This document shows positions 26,879 through 37,035 of a stretch of DNA of 64,000 bases, one piece after another; position 1 is the stretch's first letter; each line of letters starts with the position of its first letter. The position numbers and the translations under genes were made by a program. The notes under the pieces were generated by a model, which saw only the letters and a list, made by a program, of their open reading frames with translations, did no database searches and was not told the DNA's origin. The DNA is from Polaribacter butkevichii (GTDB taxonomy: Bacteria > Bacteroidota > Bacteroidia > Flavobacteriales > Flavobacteriaceae), in the NCBI RefSeq assembly GCF_038024105.1, contig NZ_CP150661.1:744001-808000 (forward strand), read 5' to 3'.

Positions 26879-26907
26879 AAAAAAACCTTCTATATTTCTA
26901 TAGAAGG
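26879..26907 (-). terminator. Terminator of the LuxR-regulator transcript
   Basis: CCTTCTATA-TTTC-TATAGAAGG forms a 9-bp stem followed by seven T residues on the minus strand. It lies in the convergent gap after the PduO-like gene. Confidence 0.7.
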
Positions 26908-26986
26908 CCTTATATACATTTATTTTGGGGGATAATAAATTCTGTTCAAAAATACTACAATTAGCAATAATTTTAAACAATTTAAT

Positions 26987-27016
26987 GGGTAGTATTTGGG
27001 TAGTTTATAGGGTAGT
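26987..27016. repeat. Three GGGTAGT direct repeats at ~one-turn spacing
   Basis: GGGTAGT starts at 26987, 26998 and 27010 (11- and 12-bp steps), just past the stop of the LuxR-type gene. This spacing places the repeats on one face of the helix, like a protein-binding array. Position downstream of two convergent genes is unusual for an operator. Confidence 0.5.
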
Positions 27017-27030
27017 ACTAGCTGTAAGCA

Positions 27031-28359
27031 CTATTTTTTAATAGTGTTTTCTATAGTTAGAGCTTCTTTTCTACTTTTTATCTCTAATTTTCCATATATA
27101 TTTTTTACATGAAATTTAACCGTATTTACAGAGACATGAATTTCACTAGCTATTACTTTATTGGATTTACCAGATACAATTAAATCAAAAATTTCTCGCT
27201 CTCTAATACTTAAGTTTTCTAAGTTTTCTTTTAAAGGATTTTCTTCTTCTTCTTGTGTGGTAAGTTGCTTTATTTTTTTAGAGTATTTTATAATCTCATT
27301 CTTCATGTAAAAATTATATTTCCTTAAATCTTTTTCTCTATACAATACAGCATATGATAATACTATAATTTGTAAAAAACCTCCAATTTTTAAATTAGAT
27401 GGATTGCTTTCAAAAAATGAAATTCCAAAGTTTTTTAATACAAAAAAGTCTAAACCACTAAATAATAAGAATACATATGAAAACACAAAAAGTTTAGTGT
27501 GTTTATTTTTTCTAAAAAGTAAGACCCCCAAAAACCAATAAAAAAATAAAAATATTAGTGTAGTAATACTTACTATAGTATAAAGTAGGTTTATTTTAGA
27601 AAAATAAAATAACACTACAAACAAAACAATATTTAAAAATAAAATAAGCGTATATTTTTTAGCCTTCGGAAAATATTTATCTAACATCAAAAAACTATTT
27701 CCAAACTTTAACGAACTAAAACTTAGTAAAATATAATCTAATAAAACTAAAAACTCAATATCTTTTTCATCAACATTAAATAAATGCAAAGAACCATCAA
27801 ATATTACAAAACTAAAAGAAATACAGGTTAGTAAAAAAGCATGATACAGAAATGCAATGTCTTTAAAAAAATAAAAATAACTCAAACTAAAAAGTATCAC
27901 TAAAAAAGCAGCACCATAATAAAAACCATTTAATAATAGTACTAACTTTTCTTTAAATAAAGAAGCATCCTCTGTTTTTAGCTCTACAGGAAAATAAGAA
28001 CTAAAATTAGAATTTACTTTTATATAGGTAGGATACTTTCTTGAAAACTTAAAGGAAACATACCGTTGATTATTTAATTTATTAATTTCTTTTAAATTTT
28101 GATATGCATGCACATTATTTGTTCTTATACTATTTATTCTAAAAACATAATTTACATCTGTTTCATTTGCCGGTATTTTAAACCAAAAAGTAGCATTTGA
28201 TTTTTCTTCTAAAATTTCTTTATTTAAAAGTTTAAATTTTTCCTTACCAATATCCTTATAGGTTAAAGTGCTGTTTAAATCTTTAAAATAGTAAATATCT
28301 GATTGAGAAAATGTAGTGCCAACAAAAAATAAGAAAATAATAAGTAATCTAAACTTCAT
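27031..28359 (-). CDS. 7TM sensor-type LuxR-family transcriptional regulator
   Basis: This 442-residue protein has a signal peptide ending TTFSQ and a periplasmic sensor region (about 20-130). Seven hydrophobic helices (about 135-340) of 7TMR-DISM type come next, then a short coiled coil and a LuxR helix-turn-helix (LSIREREIFDLIVSGKSNKVIASEIHVS and the following VNTVKFHVKNIYGKL, about 380-435). It would read an envelope or extracellular signal and bind DNA while membrane-bound. It follows the racemase gene by 8 bp. The signal and targets are unknown. Confidence 0.85.
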   Translation of the reverse strand: MKFRLLIIFLFFVGTTFSQSDIYYFKDLNSTLTYKDIGKEKFKLLNKEILEEKSNATFWFKIPANETDVNYVFRINSIRTNNVHAYQNLKEINKLNNQRYVSFKFSRKYPTYIKVNSNFSSYFPVELKTEDASLFKEKLVLLLNGFYYGAAFLVILFSLSYFYFFKDIAFLYHAFLLTCISFSFVIFDGSLHLFNVDEKDIEFLVLLDYILLSFSSLKFGNSFLMLDKYFPKAKKYTLILFLNIVLFVVLFYFSKINLLYTIVSITTLIFLFFYWFLGVLLFRKNKHTKLFVFSYVFLLFSGLDFFVLKNFGISFFESNPSNLKIGGFLQIIVLSYAVLYREKDLRKYNFYMKNEIIKYSKKIKQLTTQEEEENPLKENLENLSIREREIFDLIVSGKSNKVIASEIHVSVNTVKFHVKNIYGKLEIKSRKEALTIENTIKK

Positions 28360-28367
28360 ACAAAATG

Positions 28368-29095
<728 letters not shown>

Positions 29096-29099
<4 letters not shown>

Positions 29100-29425
29100 A
29101 CAACAGGTTTTAATTTATCCAATCTATTTTCTCGCATATATAAAAATAATGGTAACGTAAATGCTATTGCTATTAAAAAAGTGAGTGGAATTAAAACATA
29201 CCAATATTTTATATTTAGTCTCTTAGATTCAGAAATCATAAAAACAAAAAAAGTAAATACTACCACCGTTAAATCTGCTCCAAAAGATTTGCCCGCAAAA
29301 TTACTTTGTGCATCTTTAAAAAAATTTATTAAAGAAGGGGTATCTGCTGTTTGAAAATATTGAATATTATAATACCACGTATAACAAATACCGAAAACAG
29401 CTAATAGCAAATAAATTTTTTTCAT
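29096..29425 (-). CDS. DUF2834 small membrane protein
   Basis: This 109-residue protein has three predicted membrane helices (about 4-18, 45-62, 72-92) and the ADLTVVVFTFFVFMISE segment typical of DUF2834. Its function is unknown. It sits 3 bp after parC and overlaps the racemase start, so it is co-transcribed with both. Confidence 0.8.
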
Positions 29426-29428
29426 TTT

Positions 29429-32161
29429 TTAGAATAGTTTCGTTTGATTTTCATCATCTATTTTCTTCTGTTCGGCTTTTTTTCTTGCTATCGATTTTTG
29501 CAAAGCAATTTTTGCTTTTTCTTCTGCAGAAAGTTCTTCTAATACAGGTTTTTTAGTTTCTGTTTCTGGCACCTCAATTGGCAATTCATCTTCTATAACT
29601 TCTTCATCTACCACCTCTATTTCTTCAGATGTTTTTTCTTCTGGCTCTTCAAAAGGTAAAGGTTCTAATAAATTAACTTGTTTTATTTTTTCTGTTGTTA
29701 ATTGATTTCCTTGTGCTTTTATCCCTTTAACCGCTATAAATTCTTCAAAATTAACTTCTTCATTCTCTAAACTTCGTTTAGAATAAACTACTTCTGCTAT
29801 AGGTCTATAATCTGTGGCAACAATTTCTAACTGACTTTTAGCATGATCAGAAATAAATTCTTCTTCTTTTTCTGGTGTTTCTATTAAAAAGCGTTTTACA
29901 TAATAACGTTCTTTTTCTCCATCAAAATATATAGCAGAAATGGGTTTGTTAGGTTTCCATTTTTCTAACACAATCATATCATCTTCAAAATGCATCGCTA
30001 AATTTGGTTTTACCGCTTTTGCTTTTCCACTTTGTGTAATAATCAATAATTTATCTTCTGCTCTAAATTCTCCTAACAACTCGCCTCTTTCATCAACATT
30101 TAAACGTTGCACAGCATCATCAAACCAAATTTTACGTGGCTTTAACGTAGAAACTCCTTCAGATTTAAAATCGACACTTTTAATTGCATATTTTGTAATT
30201 CTATTTCCTCTAACCGCTCTTCCTTTTACAGCTAAATCGGCAAAATCGATATCCCATTTTAGTTTTTTTACACTCCCCACAGAGCGCAAATTAATAGTAA
30301 CAACTTCTGCTTCTCCGTTTAAATTTGCACTAAAATAATGAACAATAGAACCTTTATTTCCGTTTGTTAAATCGTATTCTTTATCTCTTGTAACAGCAGT
30401 AACATTAAAACGTTTCATGTAAGATGGTCCTCTAGCACCATCTCTATACATGTAATTATACACTGTTCTTTTATCTTTCTTTTTAAAGATTGCAACGTGT
30501 ATAATATCTTTACCAACAAAGGTCTTTGCATCTACTTTAGACACCATCATTCCTCCGTCTTTTCTAAAGATAATAACATCATCAATGTCCGAACAATCGG
30601 TTACAAATTCATCTCTTTTTAAAGAAGTTCCAATAAAACCTTCTTCTCTATTTACATAAAGTTTTGCATTGTTCATGGCCACTTTTGATGCTACAATATC
30701 ATCAAAAATTCTTATTTCTGTTTTACGTTCTTTTCCTTTTCCGTAAGTATCTTTTAATCGTTTAAAATAATCTATTGCAAAGTCTATTAAGTTGGCTAAA
30801 TGGTCTTTAACCACTGCAATTTTATCTTCTAAACTTTCTATAAATTGTTTGGCTTTGTCAATATCAAATTTAGATATTTTTTTAATTCTTATTTCTGTTA
30901 AACGCGTAATATCATCTACAGTAATTGCACGTTTTAAATGTTTTATGTGTGGTTGTAAACCTTTATCAATAGCTTCTATTACACCTTCCCAAGTTTCTTC
31001 TTCTTCAATATCACGATAAATTCTATTTTCAATAAAAATACGTTCTAAAGAAGAAAAATGCCACTGTTCTTCTAATTCGTTTAACTGAATTTCTAGTTCT
31101 TTCTTTAACAACTCTACCGTTAAATCTGTAGAATGTTTTAGCATTTCAGAAACTCCAACAAAAACCGGTTTATTGTCTTCTATTGTACATGCTAAAGGAG
31201 AAATAGAAGTTTCACAATTGGTAAACGCATACAATGCATCAATAGACTTATCTGGAGAAACATTTGGTGGTAAATGCACTAAAATTTCTACTTCTGCTGC
31301 CGTATTATCTTCTATCTTTTTTATCTTAATTTTACCTTTATCATTGGCTTTTAAGATACTATCTATTAAAGTTGTGGTGGTGGTAGAAAACGGAATTTCG
31401 TTAATCACCAACGTTTTTTTATCTAACTGAGAAATTTTAGCACGTACACGAACTTTACCCCCTCTTTTACCATCATTATAATGGGTAAAATCTGCAATAC
31501 CACCTGTTAAAAAATCTGGTACAATCTTAAAACTTCTCCCTTTTAAATATTTAATAGAAGCATCAATTAGTTCTATAAAATTGTGTGGCAATATTTTAGT
31601 AGACAAACCTACCGCAATTCCTTCTGCACCTTGCGCTAACAATAACGGAAACTTTACCGGTAAATCTATCGGCTCTTTTCTACGTCCATCATAAGACATT
31701 TTCCACTCGGTTGTTTTCGGGTTAAAAACAACATCCAACGCAAATTTAGATAATCGAGCCTCTATATAACGAGAAGCCGCAGCCCTATCTCCTGTTAAAA
31801 TATTACCCCAGTTACCCTGCATATCAATCAGCAATTCTTTCTGACCAATTTGCACCATGGCATCTGCAATAGAAGCATCACCATGTGGGTGATATTGCAT
31901 TGTATGACCAACAATATTCGCTACCTTATTATAACGTCCATCATCTAAATCTTTCATAGAATGCATAATTCTACGCTGCACAGGTTTTAATCCGTCTTCT
32001 AACGACGGAACCGCTCTTTCTAAAATTACATACGAAGCATAATCTAAAAACCACTCCTTGTACATTCCTGTAACCTTGGTAATGGTTTCTTCTTGGGGCG
32101 AATCTAATTCTTCATGCTGATTCGTTAATTCTTCTTCGTGTTCGTTTATATCTTCACTCAT
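29429..32161 (-). CDS. parC: DNA topoisomerase IV subunit A (GyrA/ParC family)
   Basis: This 910-residue type IIA topoisomerase subunit carries the breakage-reunion core. The active-site Tyr is in RAAASRYIEARL (about residue 131), and the QGNWGN loop precedes it. A beta-pinwheel C-terminal region follows (IIFRKDGGMMVSKV, LIITQSGKAKAVK). A long acidic/Lys-rich tail covers about residues 820-910. It decatenates chromosomes with ParE, encoded 0.8 kb upstream on the same strand. The tail lacks a clear GyrA box, consistent with topoisomerase IV rather than gyrase. Confidence 0.9.
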   Translation of the reverse strand: MSEDINEHEEELTNQHEELDSPQEETITKVTGMYKEWFLDYASYVILERAVPSLEDGLKPVQRRIMHSMKDLDDGRYNKVANIVGHTMQYHPHGDASIADAMVQIGQKELLIDMQGNWGNILTGDRAAASRYIEARLSKFALDVVFNPKTTEWKMSYDGRRKEPIDLPVKFPLLLAQGAEGIAVGLSTKILPHNFIELIDASIKYLKGRSFKIVPDFLTGGIADFTHYNDGKRGGKVRVRAKISQLDKKTLVINEIPFSTTTTTLIDSILKANDKGKIKIKKIEDNTAAEVEILVHLPPNVSPDKSIDALYAFTNCETSISPLACTIEDNKPVFVGVSEMLKHSTDLTVELLKKELEIQLNELEEQWHFSSLERIFIENRIYRDIEEEETWEGVIEAIDKGLQPHIKHLKRAITVDDITRLTEIRIKKISKFDIDKAKQFIESLEDKIAVVKDHLANLIDFAIDYFKRLKDTYGKGKERKTEIRIFDDIVASKVAMNNAKLYVNREEGFIGTSLKRDEFVTDCSDIDDVIIFRKDGGMMVSKVDAKTFVGKDIIHVAIFKKKDKRTVYNYMYRDGARGPSYMKRFNVTAVTRDKEYDLTNGNKGSIVHYFSANLNGEAEVVTINLRSVGSVKKLKWDIDFADLAVKGRAVRGNRITKYAIKSVDFKSEGVSTLKPRKIWFDDAVQRLNVDERGELLGEFRAEDKLLIITQSGKAKAVKPNLAMHFEDDMIVLEKWKPNKPISAIYFDGEKERYYVKRFLIETPEKEEEFISDHAKSQLEIVATDYRPIAEVVYSKRSLENEEVNFEEFIAVKGIKAQGNQLTTEKIKQVNLLEPLPFEEPEEKTSEEIEVVDEEVIEDELPIEVPETETKKPVLEELSAEEKAKIALQKSIARKKAEQKKIDDENQTKLF

Positions 32162-32214
32162 TCTTTTTAAACGTTTAATTGTTTAATCGTTTAACTGTGT
32201 ATTTCTATATTTTG

Positions 32215-32386
32215 GGCGTTCCCTAAAAAGGTCGGGCTTTACGCTACAATCTTTTTTTTGTATCAGTCATTGTTAAGATTTTTTTTTTACTACCTATGGC
32301 AATCTCAATTTAATAAAAAGATTGCTTCGTTCCTCGCAATGATACTTTAAACAAAAAAAAGGATTTTCACTTCAATCCCTAACGCA
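32215..32386 (-). repeat. Structured repeat element interrupted by a second repeat
   Basis: Read on the minus strand it starts GCGTTAGGGATTGAAGTG and ends with AAGATTGTAGCGTAAAGCCCGACC and TTTTTAGGG, the same order as at 3615-3715. In its middle (32296-32344) lies a copy of the GCAATCT/CGAAGC palindromic family (ATTGCTTCGTTCCTCGCAAT). The element is therefore about 70 bp longer than the uninterrupted copy. Confidence 0.65.
32296..32344 (-). repeat. CGAAGCAATCT palindromic repeat, nested copy
   Basis: AGATTGCTTCGTTCCTCGCAATGA at the right and GGCAATCTCAA at the left match the ends of the palindromic family also found at 32481-32535, 43518-43591, 53937-54000 and 54389-54461. Here it lies inside another repeat. 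Confidence 0.65.
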
Positions 32387-32480
32387 GGCATACTTGCAAA
32401 CTATTTGCTTTTACCTTTATCTATTTGATACCCAATTTTTGTTCTTTCTGTTTTTTCATTTTGAGAAAAGTTTTTCACTT

Positions 32481-32535
32481 TCTGTGACCATCTCAATTTT
32501 ATTAAAGAAATTGTTTCGTTCCTCGTAATGACATT
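32481..32535 (-). repeat. CGAAGCAATCT palindromic repeat, degraded copy
   Basis: AAATTGTTTCGTTCCTCGTAATGACA at the right with GTGACCATCTCAATTTT at the left is a mutated copy of the same palindromic family, 140 bp from the nested copy. Confidence 0.55.
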
Positions 32536-32542
32536 TAATAAG

Positions 32543-32803
32543 AAAAAACTAATTCTATATATTCTCTTTTATTGTTGGTTACTTTCTTTTTAATCTTCTC
32601 AATTTCCAATCGTAAACTTAAATTATTACTTAATAATTCTCGCTTTTTGGTAAAATCCAGATCATTTTAATATTTACAGCAATCGCTCTATCACTATTTA
32701 AAACACTCCATAACATTGCAACTCCTTGTTCTGTAAAGATTACATATAAATATATATTTCCTCCACAACTTGAGGTGCCAAATTGGTTCCTCTTGTTTTC
32801 ATG
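32543..32803 (-). pseudogene. ORF6N-domain protein remnant (N-truncated, frameshifted)
   Basis: Reading the minus strand in one frame gives NQFGTSSCGGN followed by FTEQGVAMLWSVLNSDRAIA and VNIKM, then a stop. A shifted frame continues DFTKKRELLSNNLSLRLEIE and KIKKKV. These match the consecutive pieces of chromosomal or prophage ORF6N proteins (LRSQFGTSS, FTEQGVAML, LNS-RAI-VNI, NLSLKLEIEEIKKK). The N-terminal half is missing. No intact ORF remains, so this is a dead gene, probably a relic of a mobile element. It lies between parE and parC. Confidence 0.75.
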
Positions 32804-32804
32804 C

Positions 32805-32996
32805 TTACTCCTTGGGTTCTTTATCTTTAATTTGCATAGAAATTATAAACAATGCACCCGATAAAACGCCAAAGAATGCTCCTGAATTAGATTTGCTAGA
32901 CATATTATTCCAATCTATTTGAAACAACCAAAACAATAAAAGCAACGCAAAAATTCCGGTAAAAATGTTCTTAATTTGTTTTTTACTAAATTTCAT
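32805..32996 (-). CDS. Small two-helix membrane protein
   Basis: This 63-residue protein has two hydrophobic segments (about 9-25 and 38-54) around a short polar loop and ends in a charged tail. Its start overlaps the end of parE by 11 bp, which supports real, coupled translation. No family is recognised and the function is unknown. Confidence 0.6.
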   Translation of the reverse strand: MKFSKKQIKNIFTGIFALLLLFWLFQIDWNNMSSKSNSGAFFGVLSGALFIISMQIKDKEPKE

Positions 32997-34848
32997 CTTC
33001 CTCTACATAATCCAATTCAACCTTTAAATTATCTATAATAAACTTTTGTCTGTCTGGAGTATTTTTACCCATATAAAACTCTAACATTTGCTCAATAGAC
33101 ATTTCTTTATCTAACATAACCGGATCTAATCGAATGTCATTTCCAATAAAATGCACAAATTCGTTGGGAGAAATCTCTCCCAAACCTTTAAATCGTGTTA
33201 TCTCTGGTTTTCCTCTTAATTTATCAATTGCTTCTCGTTTTTCATCATCAGAATAACAATAAAACGTTTGTTTTTTATTACGAACCCTAAATAACGGGGT
33301 TTCTAAAATATATAAATGCCCTTCTTTTATCAACTCAGGAAAAAATTGTAGAAAAAATGTAATTAACAATAAACGGATGTGCATACCATCTACATCGGCA
33401 TCGGTTGCAATTACAATATTGTTATAACGCAAATCTTCTAAACCATCTTCTATATTTAAAGCTGCTTGCAATAAGTTAAACTCTTCATTTTCATACACAA
33501 TTTTCTTACTTAATCCGTAAGAATTTAAAGGCTTTCCTTTTAAACTAAAAACGGCTTGTGTATTAACATTTCTAGATTTTGTGATAGAACCAGAAGCAGA
33601 GTCTCCCTCTGTAATAAATAAAGTAGATTCTAAATATGCTTCTTTTTTTGTATCGCCTAAATGAATTCTACAATCGCGTAATTTTTTATTGTGTAAACTA
33701 GATTTTTTTGCTCTGTCTTTTGCTAATTTTCGAATACCAGAAAGTTCTTTTCGTTCTTTCTCTGCCTGAACAATTTTTCTATGAAGTGCATCTGCAACAT
33801 CGGTATTTCTATGCAGGTAATTATCTAGCTTTGTTTTTAAGAAATCATTAATATAAGTTCTTACCGTTGGTAAGTCTCCTCCCATATCTGTAGAACCTAA
33901 TTTTGTTTTTGTTTGACTCTCAAAAACAGGTTCCATCACCTTAATTGCAACGGCAGAAATAATAGATTTACGAATGTCTGAAGCTTCAAAAGCTTTACCG
34001 TAAAACTCTCTAATTGTTTTTACAATTGCTTCTCTAAAGGCAGATTGATGCGTACCTCCTTGTGTGGTATGTTGCCCATTTACAAAAGAATGATATTCTT
34101 CTGAATATTGCGTTTTACTATGTGTTATGGCAACTTCTATATCATCGCCTTTTAGGTGAATTATTGGATACAACATATCGTCTATATTGTTATTATCTTC
34201 CAATAAATCTTTTAATCCGTTTTTAGAAAAAAACTTTTCTCCGTTAAAAATGATGGTTAAACCTGGGTTTAAATAGACATAATTCTTTAACATTTTTGCT
34301 ACATATTCATTTCTGAATTTGTATTTCTTAAAAATTTCTTCATCCGGAATAAATGAAACTTTTGTTCCTTTACGTCTAGATGATTCTTCTAAGAACTCTT
34401 GATTTTCTAAGTTTCCTTTGCTAAATTCTGCAGAAGCAGACTTCCCTTCACGTGAAGATTCTACTCTAAAAAAAGAAGAAAGTGCATTTACTGCTTTTGT
34501 ACCCACACCATTTAACCCAACCGATTTTTTAAACGCTTTAGAGTCGTATTTACCACCCGTATTCATTTTAGAAACCACGTCTACAACTTTCCCTAAAGGG
34601 ATTCCACGTCCGTAATCTCTTACGGTTACTTTACTTCCGTGAATAGCAATTTCAATGGTTTTACCAGCGCCCATTACATATTCATCGATAGAATTGTCTA
34701 AAACTTCTTTTACAAGAATATAGATTCCATCATCTGCAGAAGAACCATCTCCCAATTTACCAATGTACATTCCTGGACGCATTCTTATATGCTCTTTCCA
34801 GTCTAAAGACCTGATATTATCTTCGGTATATTTTGTTTCTTGACTCAT
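32986..34848 (-). CDS. parE: DNA topoisomerase IV subunit B
   Basis: This 620-residue ATPase subunit of topoisomerase IV shows GHKL ATPase motifs: [12 protein letters not shown] near 50, DYGRGIPLG near 78 and [14 protein letters not shown] near 110. The Toprim motifs are TEGDSASG near 412 and [10 protein letters not shown] near 485. It works with ParC in chromosome decatenation. Length (short C-terminal part, no GyrB insert) fits Bacteroidota ParE. Upstream, CTCGCTAAAATA occurs twice (34879 and 34899), a 20-bp-spaced direct repeat in the leader. Confidence 0.93.
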   Translation of the reverse strand: MSQETKYTEDNIRSLDWKEHIRMRPGMYIGKLGDGSSADDGIYILVKEVLDNSIDEYVMGAGKTIEIAIHGSKVTVRDYGRGIPLGKVVDVVSKMNTGGKYDSKAFKKSVGLNGVGTKAVNALSSFFRVESSREGKSASAEFSKGNLENQEFLEESSRRKGTKVSFIPDEEIFKKYKFRNEYVAKMLKNYVYLNPGLTIIFNGEKFFSKNGLKDLLEDNNNIDDMLYPIIHLKGDDIEVAITHSKTQYSEEYHSFVNGQHTTQGGTHQSAFREAIVKTIREFYGKAFEASDIRKSIISAVAIKVMEPVFESQTKTKLGSTDMGGDLPTVRTYINDFLKTKLDNYLHRNTDVADALHRKIVQAEKERKELSGIRKLAKDRAKKSSLHNKKLRDCRIHLGDTKKEAYLESTLFITEGDSASGSITKSRNVNTQAVFSLKGKPLNSYGLSKKIVYENEEFNLLQAALNIEDGLEDLRYNNIVIATDADVDGMHIRLLLITFFLQFFPELIKEGHLYILETPLFRVRNKKQTFYCYSDDEKREAIDKLRGKPEITRFKGLGEISPNEFVHFIGNDIRLDPVMLDKEMSIEQMLEFYMGKNTPDRQKFIIDNLKVELDYVEEDEI

Positions 34849-35007
34849 GAAATGTCTTACTGTTGTTAGGTTTGAAGCCTCGCTAAAATAACATTAAACT
34901 CGCTAAAATAAAATACCTAAGTTAATTAGTTATCAACAGGATTTCAACGAGCTTTTTAATGTAAAAATCACAGAAAAAAACAATATGTTATATTTTTAAA
35001 CAAGTAA

Positions 35008-35036
35008 TTGTTTACCCAACAATTTTAGTACTTTTG
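35008..35036 (+). promoter_or_regulatory. Bacteroidota-type promoter of lysA
   Basis: TTG (35008-35010), an 18-bp spacer and TACTTTTG (35029-35036), a perfect TAnnTTTG, lie 24 bp before the GTG start. This is one of the clearest promoters in the window. Confidence 0.75.
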
Positions 35037-35060
35037 AAGCCTCATATAAAATGAAACAAA

Positions 35061-36317
35061 GTGGAAAATACTCAATTGATAGCGTTAGCAAATAAATACG
35101 GAAGTCCTTTATATGTTTACGATACAGACAAAATAGAATCGCAATACAACCGATTAACCAATGCTTTTAGTAGCGTTAAAAATTTAAAGTTAAATTATGC
35201 TGTAAAAGCACTTTCTAACATTAATATTTTAAAGTTCTTTAAAAATTTAGGTTCTGGTTTAGATACGGTTTCTTTTCAAGAAGTTCAATTGTGCTTAACA
35301 ACTGGTATAGAACCACATGATATTATTTATACACCTAATGGAGTTTCTTTATCGGAAATAGAAGCGGTAGCAAAATTAGGCGTTCAAATTAATATTGACA
35401 ACCTTAATATTTTAGAACAATTCGGACAAAAACACCCTAACATTCCTGTTTGTGTGCGTATCAATCCGCATATTATGGCGGGTGGAAATTCTAAAATTTC
35501 TGTAGGTCATATCGATTCTAAATTTGGTATTTCAATTCACCAAGTACCACACATTAAACGTGTAGTAGAAAATACAGGAATGAACATTAACGGAATACAC
35601 ATGCACACAGGTTCTGATATTTTAGATATCGATACTTTTTTACGTGCCTCTGACATTTTGTTTGATGTGGCTAAACAATTCGAAAATATCGATTTTATCG
35701 ATTTTGGAAGTGGATTTAAAGTACCTTATAAAGAAGGTGATATTTCTACAGATATTGAGCAATTAGGCGTACAACTTTCTGAACGTTTTAATGGTTTTTG
35801 TAAAGAATACGGTAAAGACATTACACTAATGTTTGAACCTGGTAAGTTTCTAGTTTCTGAAGCGGGTGTGTTTTTAGCTAAAGTAAACGTTGTAAAACAA
35901 ACAACTTCTACGGTATTTGCGCATGTAGATTCTGGTTTTAATCATTTGGTAAGACCAATGATGTACGATTCTTATCACCATATTACCAATATTTCTAATC
36001 CAACAGGAAGAGATCGTTATTACTCTGTGGTAGGTTATATTTGCGAAACAGATACTTTTGCTTCTAACCGAAGAATTTCAGAAATTTCAGAAGAAGATAT
36101 TTTATGTTTTCACAATGCTGGTGCATACTGTTTTTCTATGGCATCTAACTACAACTCGCGCTATTTACCTGCAGAAGTTATGGTGCATAAAGGAAAAGAT
36201 TATTTAATTAGAAAAAGACAAACAATACAAGATATCTTACACAACCAAGAAATTATAGATTTTTCTAAAGAAAAAAGCGCTAAAAAAACAACTAAAGATC
36301 AAAAAGTAGACGCTTAA
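35061..36317 (+). CDS. lysA: Diaminopimelate decarboxylase
   Basis: This 418-residue PLP enzyme converts meso-diaminopimelate to lysine. NYAVKALSN holds the PLP-binding Lys (about 49). GIHMHTGSDI, DFGSGF and the C-terminal CHNAGAYCFSMASNYNSR complete the alanine-racemase-fold enzyme. The start is GTG at 35061. An ATG at 35051 is out of frame, and no in-frame ATG precedes the conserved YGSPLYVYD. A Lys-rich tail ends the protein. It is single-gene, with its own promoter and terminator. Confidence 0.93.
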   Translation: MENTQLIALANKYGSPLYVYDTDKIESQYNRLTNAFSSVKNLKLNYAVKALSNINILKFFKNLGSGLDTVSFQEVQLCLTTGIEPHDIIYTPNGVSLSEIEAVAKLGVQINIDNLNILEQFGQKHPNIPVCVRINPHIMAGGNSKISVGHIDSKFGISIHQVPHIKRVVENTGMNINGIHMHTGSDILDIDTFLRASDILFDVAKQFENIDFIDFGSGFKVPYKEGDISTDIEQLGVQLSERFNGFCKEYGKDITLMFEPGKFLVSEAGVFLAKVNVVKQTTSTVFAHVDSGFNHLVRPMMYDSYHHITNISNPTGRDRYYSVVGYICETDTFASNRRISEISEEDILCFHNAGAYCFSMASNYNSRYLPAEVMVHKGKDYLIRKRQTIQDILHNQEIIDFSKEKSAKKTTKDQKVDA

Positions 36318-36340
36318 AAAACGTATTTTTATAACTGATA

Positions 36341-36379
36341 AATCCACCAGAAAATATATTTTTTGGTGGATTTTTTTTT
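36341..36379 (+). terminator. Terminator of lysA
   Basis: AATCCACCA (36341-36349) pairs with TGGTGGATT (36364-36372) and is followed by a run of T on the plus strand, 24 bp after the lysA stop. Confidence 0.85.
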
Positions 36380-36413
36380 ATATTTACTTACACGAATAAA
36401 AACAAAATTAAAC

Positions 36414-37025
36414 ATGAAAATTCTAGGAATAGGAAGTAACTACGTTACTGATTTAAAAGATATTGAAGAAAAAAAGAAAGGGAAAAAATTTATATTTTCG
36501 AAACCAGAATCTAGTTTAGCTGTTAATTGTGACGTTGCCTACCCAAGCAGCATTACCAATGAATTAATTTACGAGGTTGAATTGGTGATTAAAATAGGAA
36601 AAGAAGGAAAAAATATTGCAAAAGAAGATGCCAATTCTTTTATTTCTGAAATTGCTGTAGGAATCGACTATACAGCAACAGATATTTTAAAAGATGCAAG
36701 AGAAAGTAAATATCCTTGGGAGTTTGCCAAAGGTTTTGATGGTGCTGCACCAATTTCTAGCTTTAAACCGGTTTCTGATTATAATTTAGGGGATATAGAT
36801 TTCGATTTAAAAATAAATGGTGTAGAAAAACAAAAAAGTAATACCGCATATATGATTAACGATTTTGCTGATATTATTGTTTTTATATCAAAATATATGA
36901 CCTTACAACCTGGAGATTTAATTTTTACAGGAACACCAGCACTAGGTAAAGGAGAAATTTTTAAAGGAGATCAATTACAGTGTTCTGTTAATGGAGAATT
37001 ACTATTAGATTTTAAAATGATATAG
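36414..37025 (+). CDS. Fumarylacetoacetate hydrolase (FAH) family protein
   Basis: This 203-residue protein has the FAH fold: IGSNYVTDL at the N-terminus, the metal-binding YEVELVIKIGKEG (two Glu) near 57, and LIFTGTPALGKG near 168. Family members hydrolyse or decarboxylate acylpyruvates and oxaloacetate-like acids. The exact substrate is unknown. The ATG at 36414 is chosen because the upstream frame runs into the lysA terminator. It is followed after 10 bp by a GNAT gene. Confidence 0.88.
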   Translation: MKILGIGSNYVTDLKDIEEKKKGKKFIFSKPESSLAVNCDVAYPSSITNELIYEVELVIKIGKEGKNIAKEDANSFISEIAVGIDYTATDILKDARESKYPWEFAKGFDGAAPISSFKPVSDYNLGDIDFDLKINGVEKQKSNTAYMINDFADIIVFISKYMTLQPGDLIFTGTPALGKGEIFKGDQLQCSVNGELLLDFKMI

Positions 37026-37035
37026 TTTTATATTG

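Noticed and set aside
32162..32804. Intact gene between parC and parE
   Set aside because: Every frame is interrupted. The region is explained by repeats and a frameshifted ORF6N remnant.
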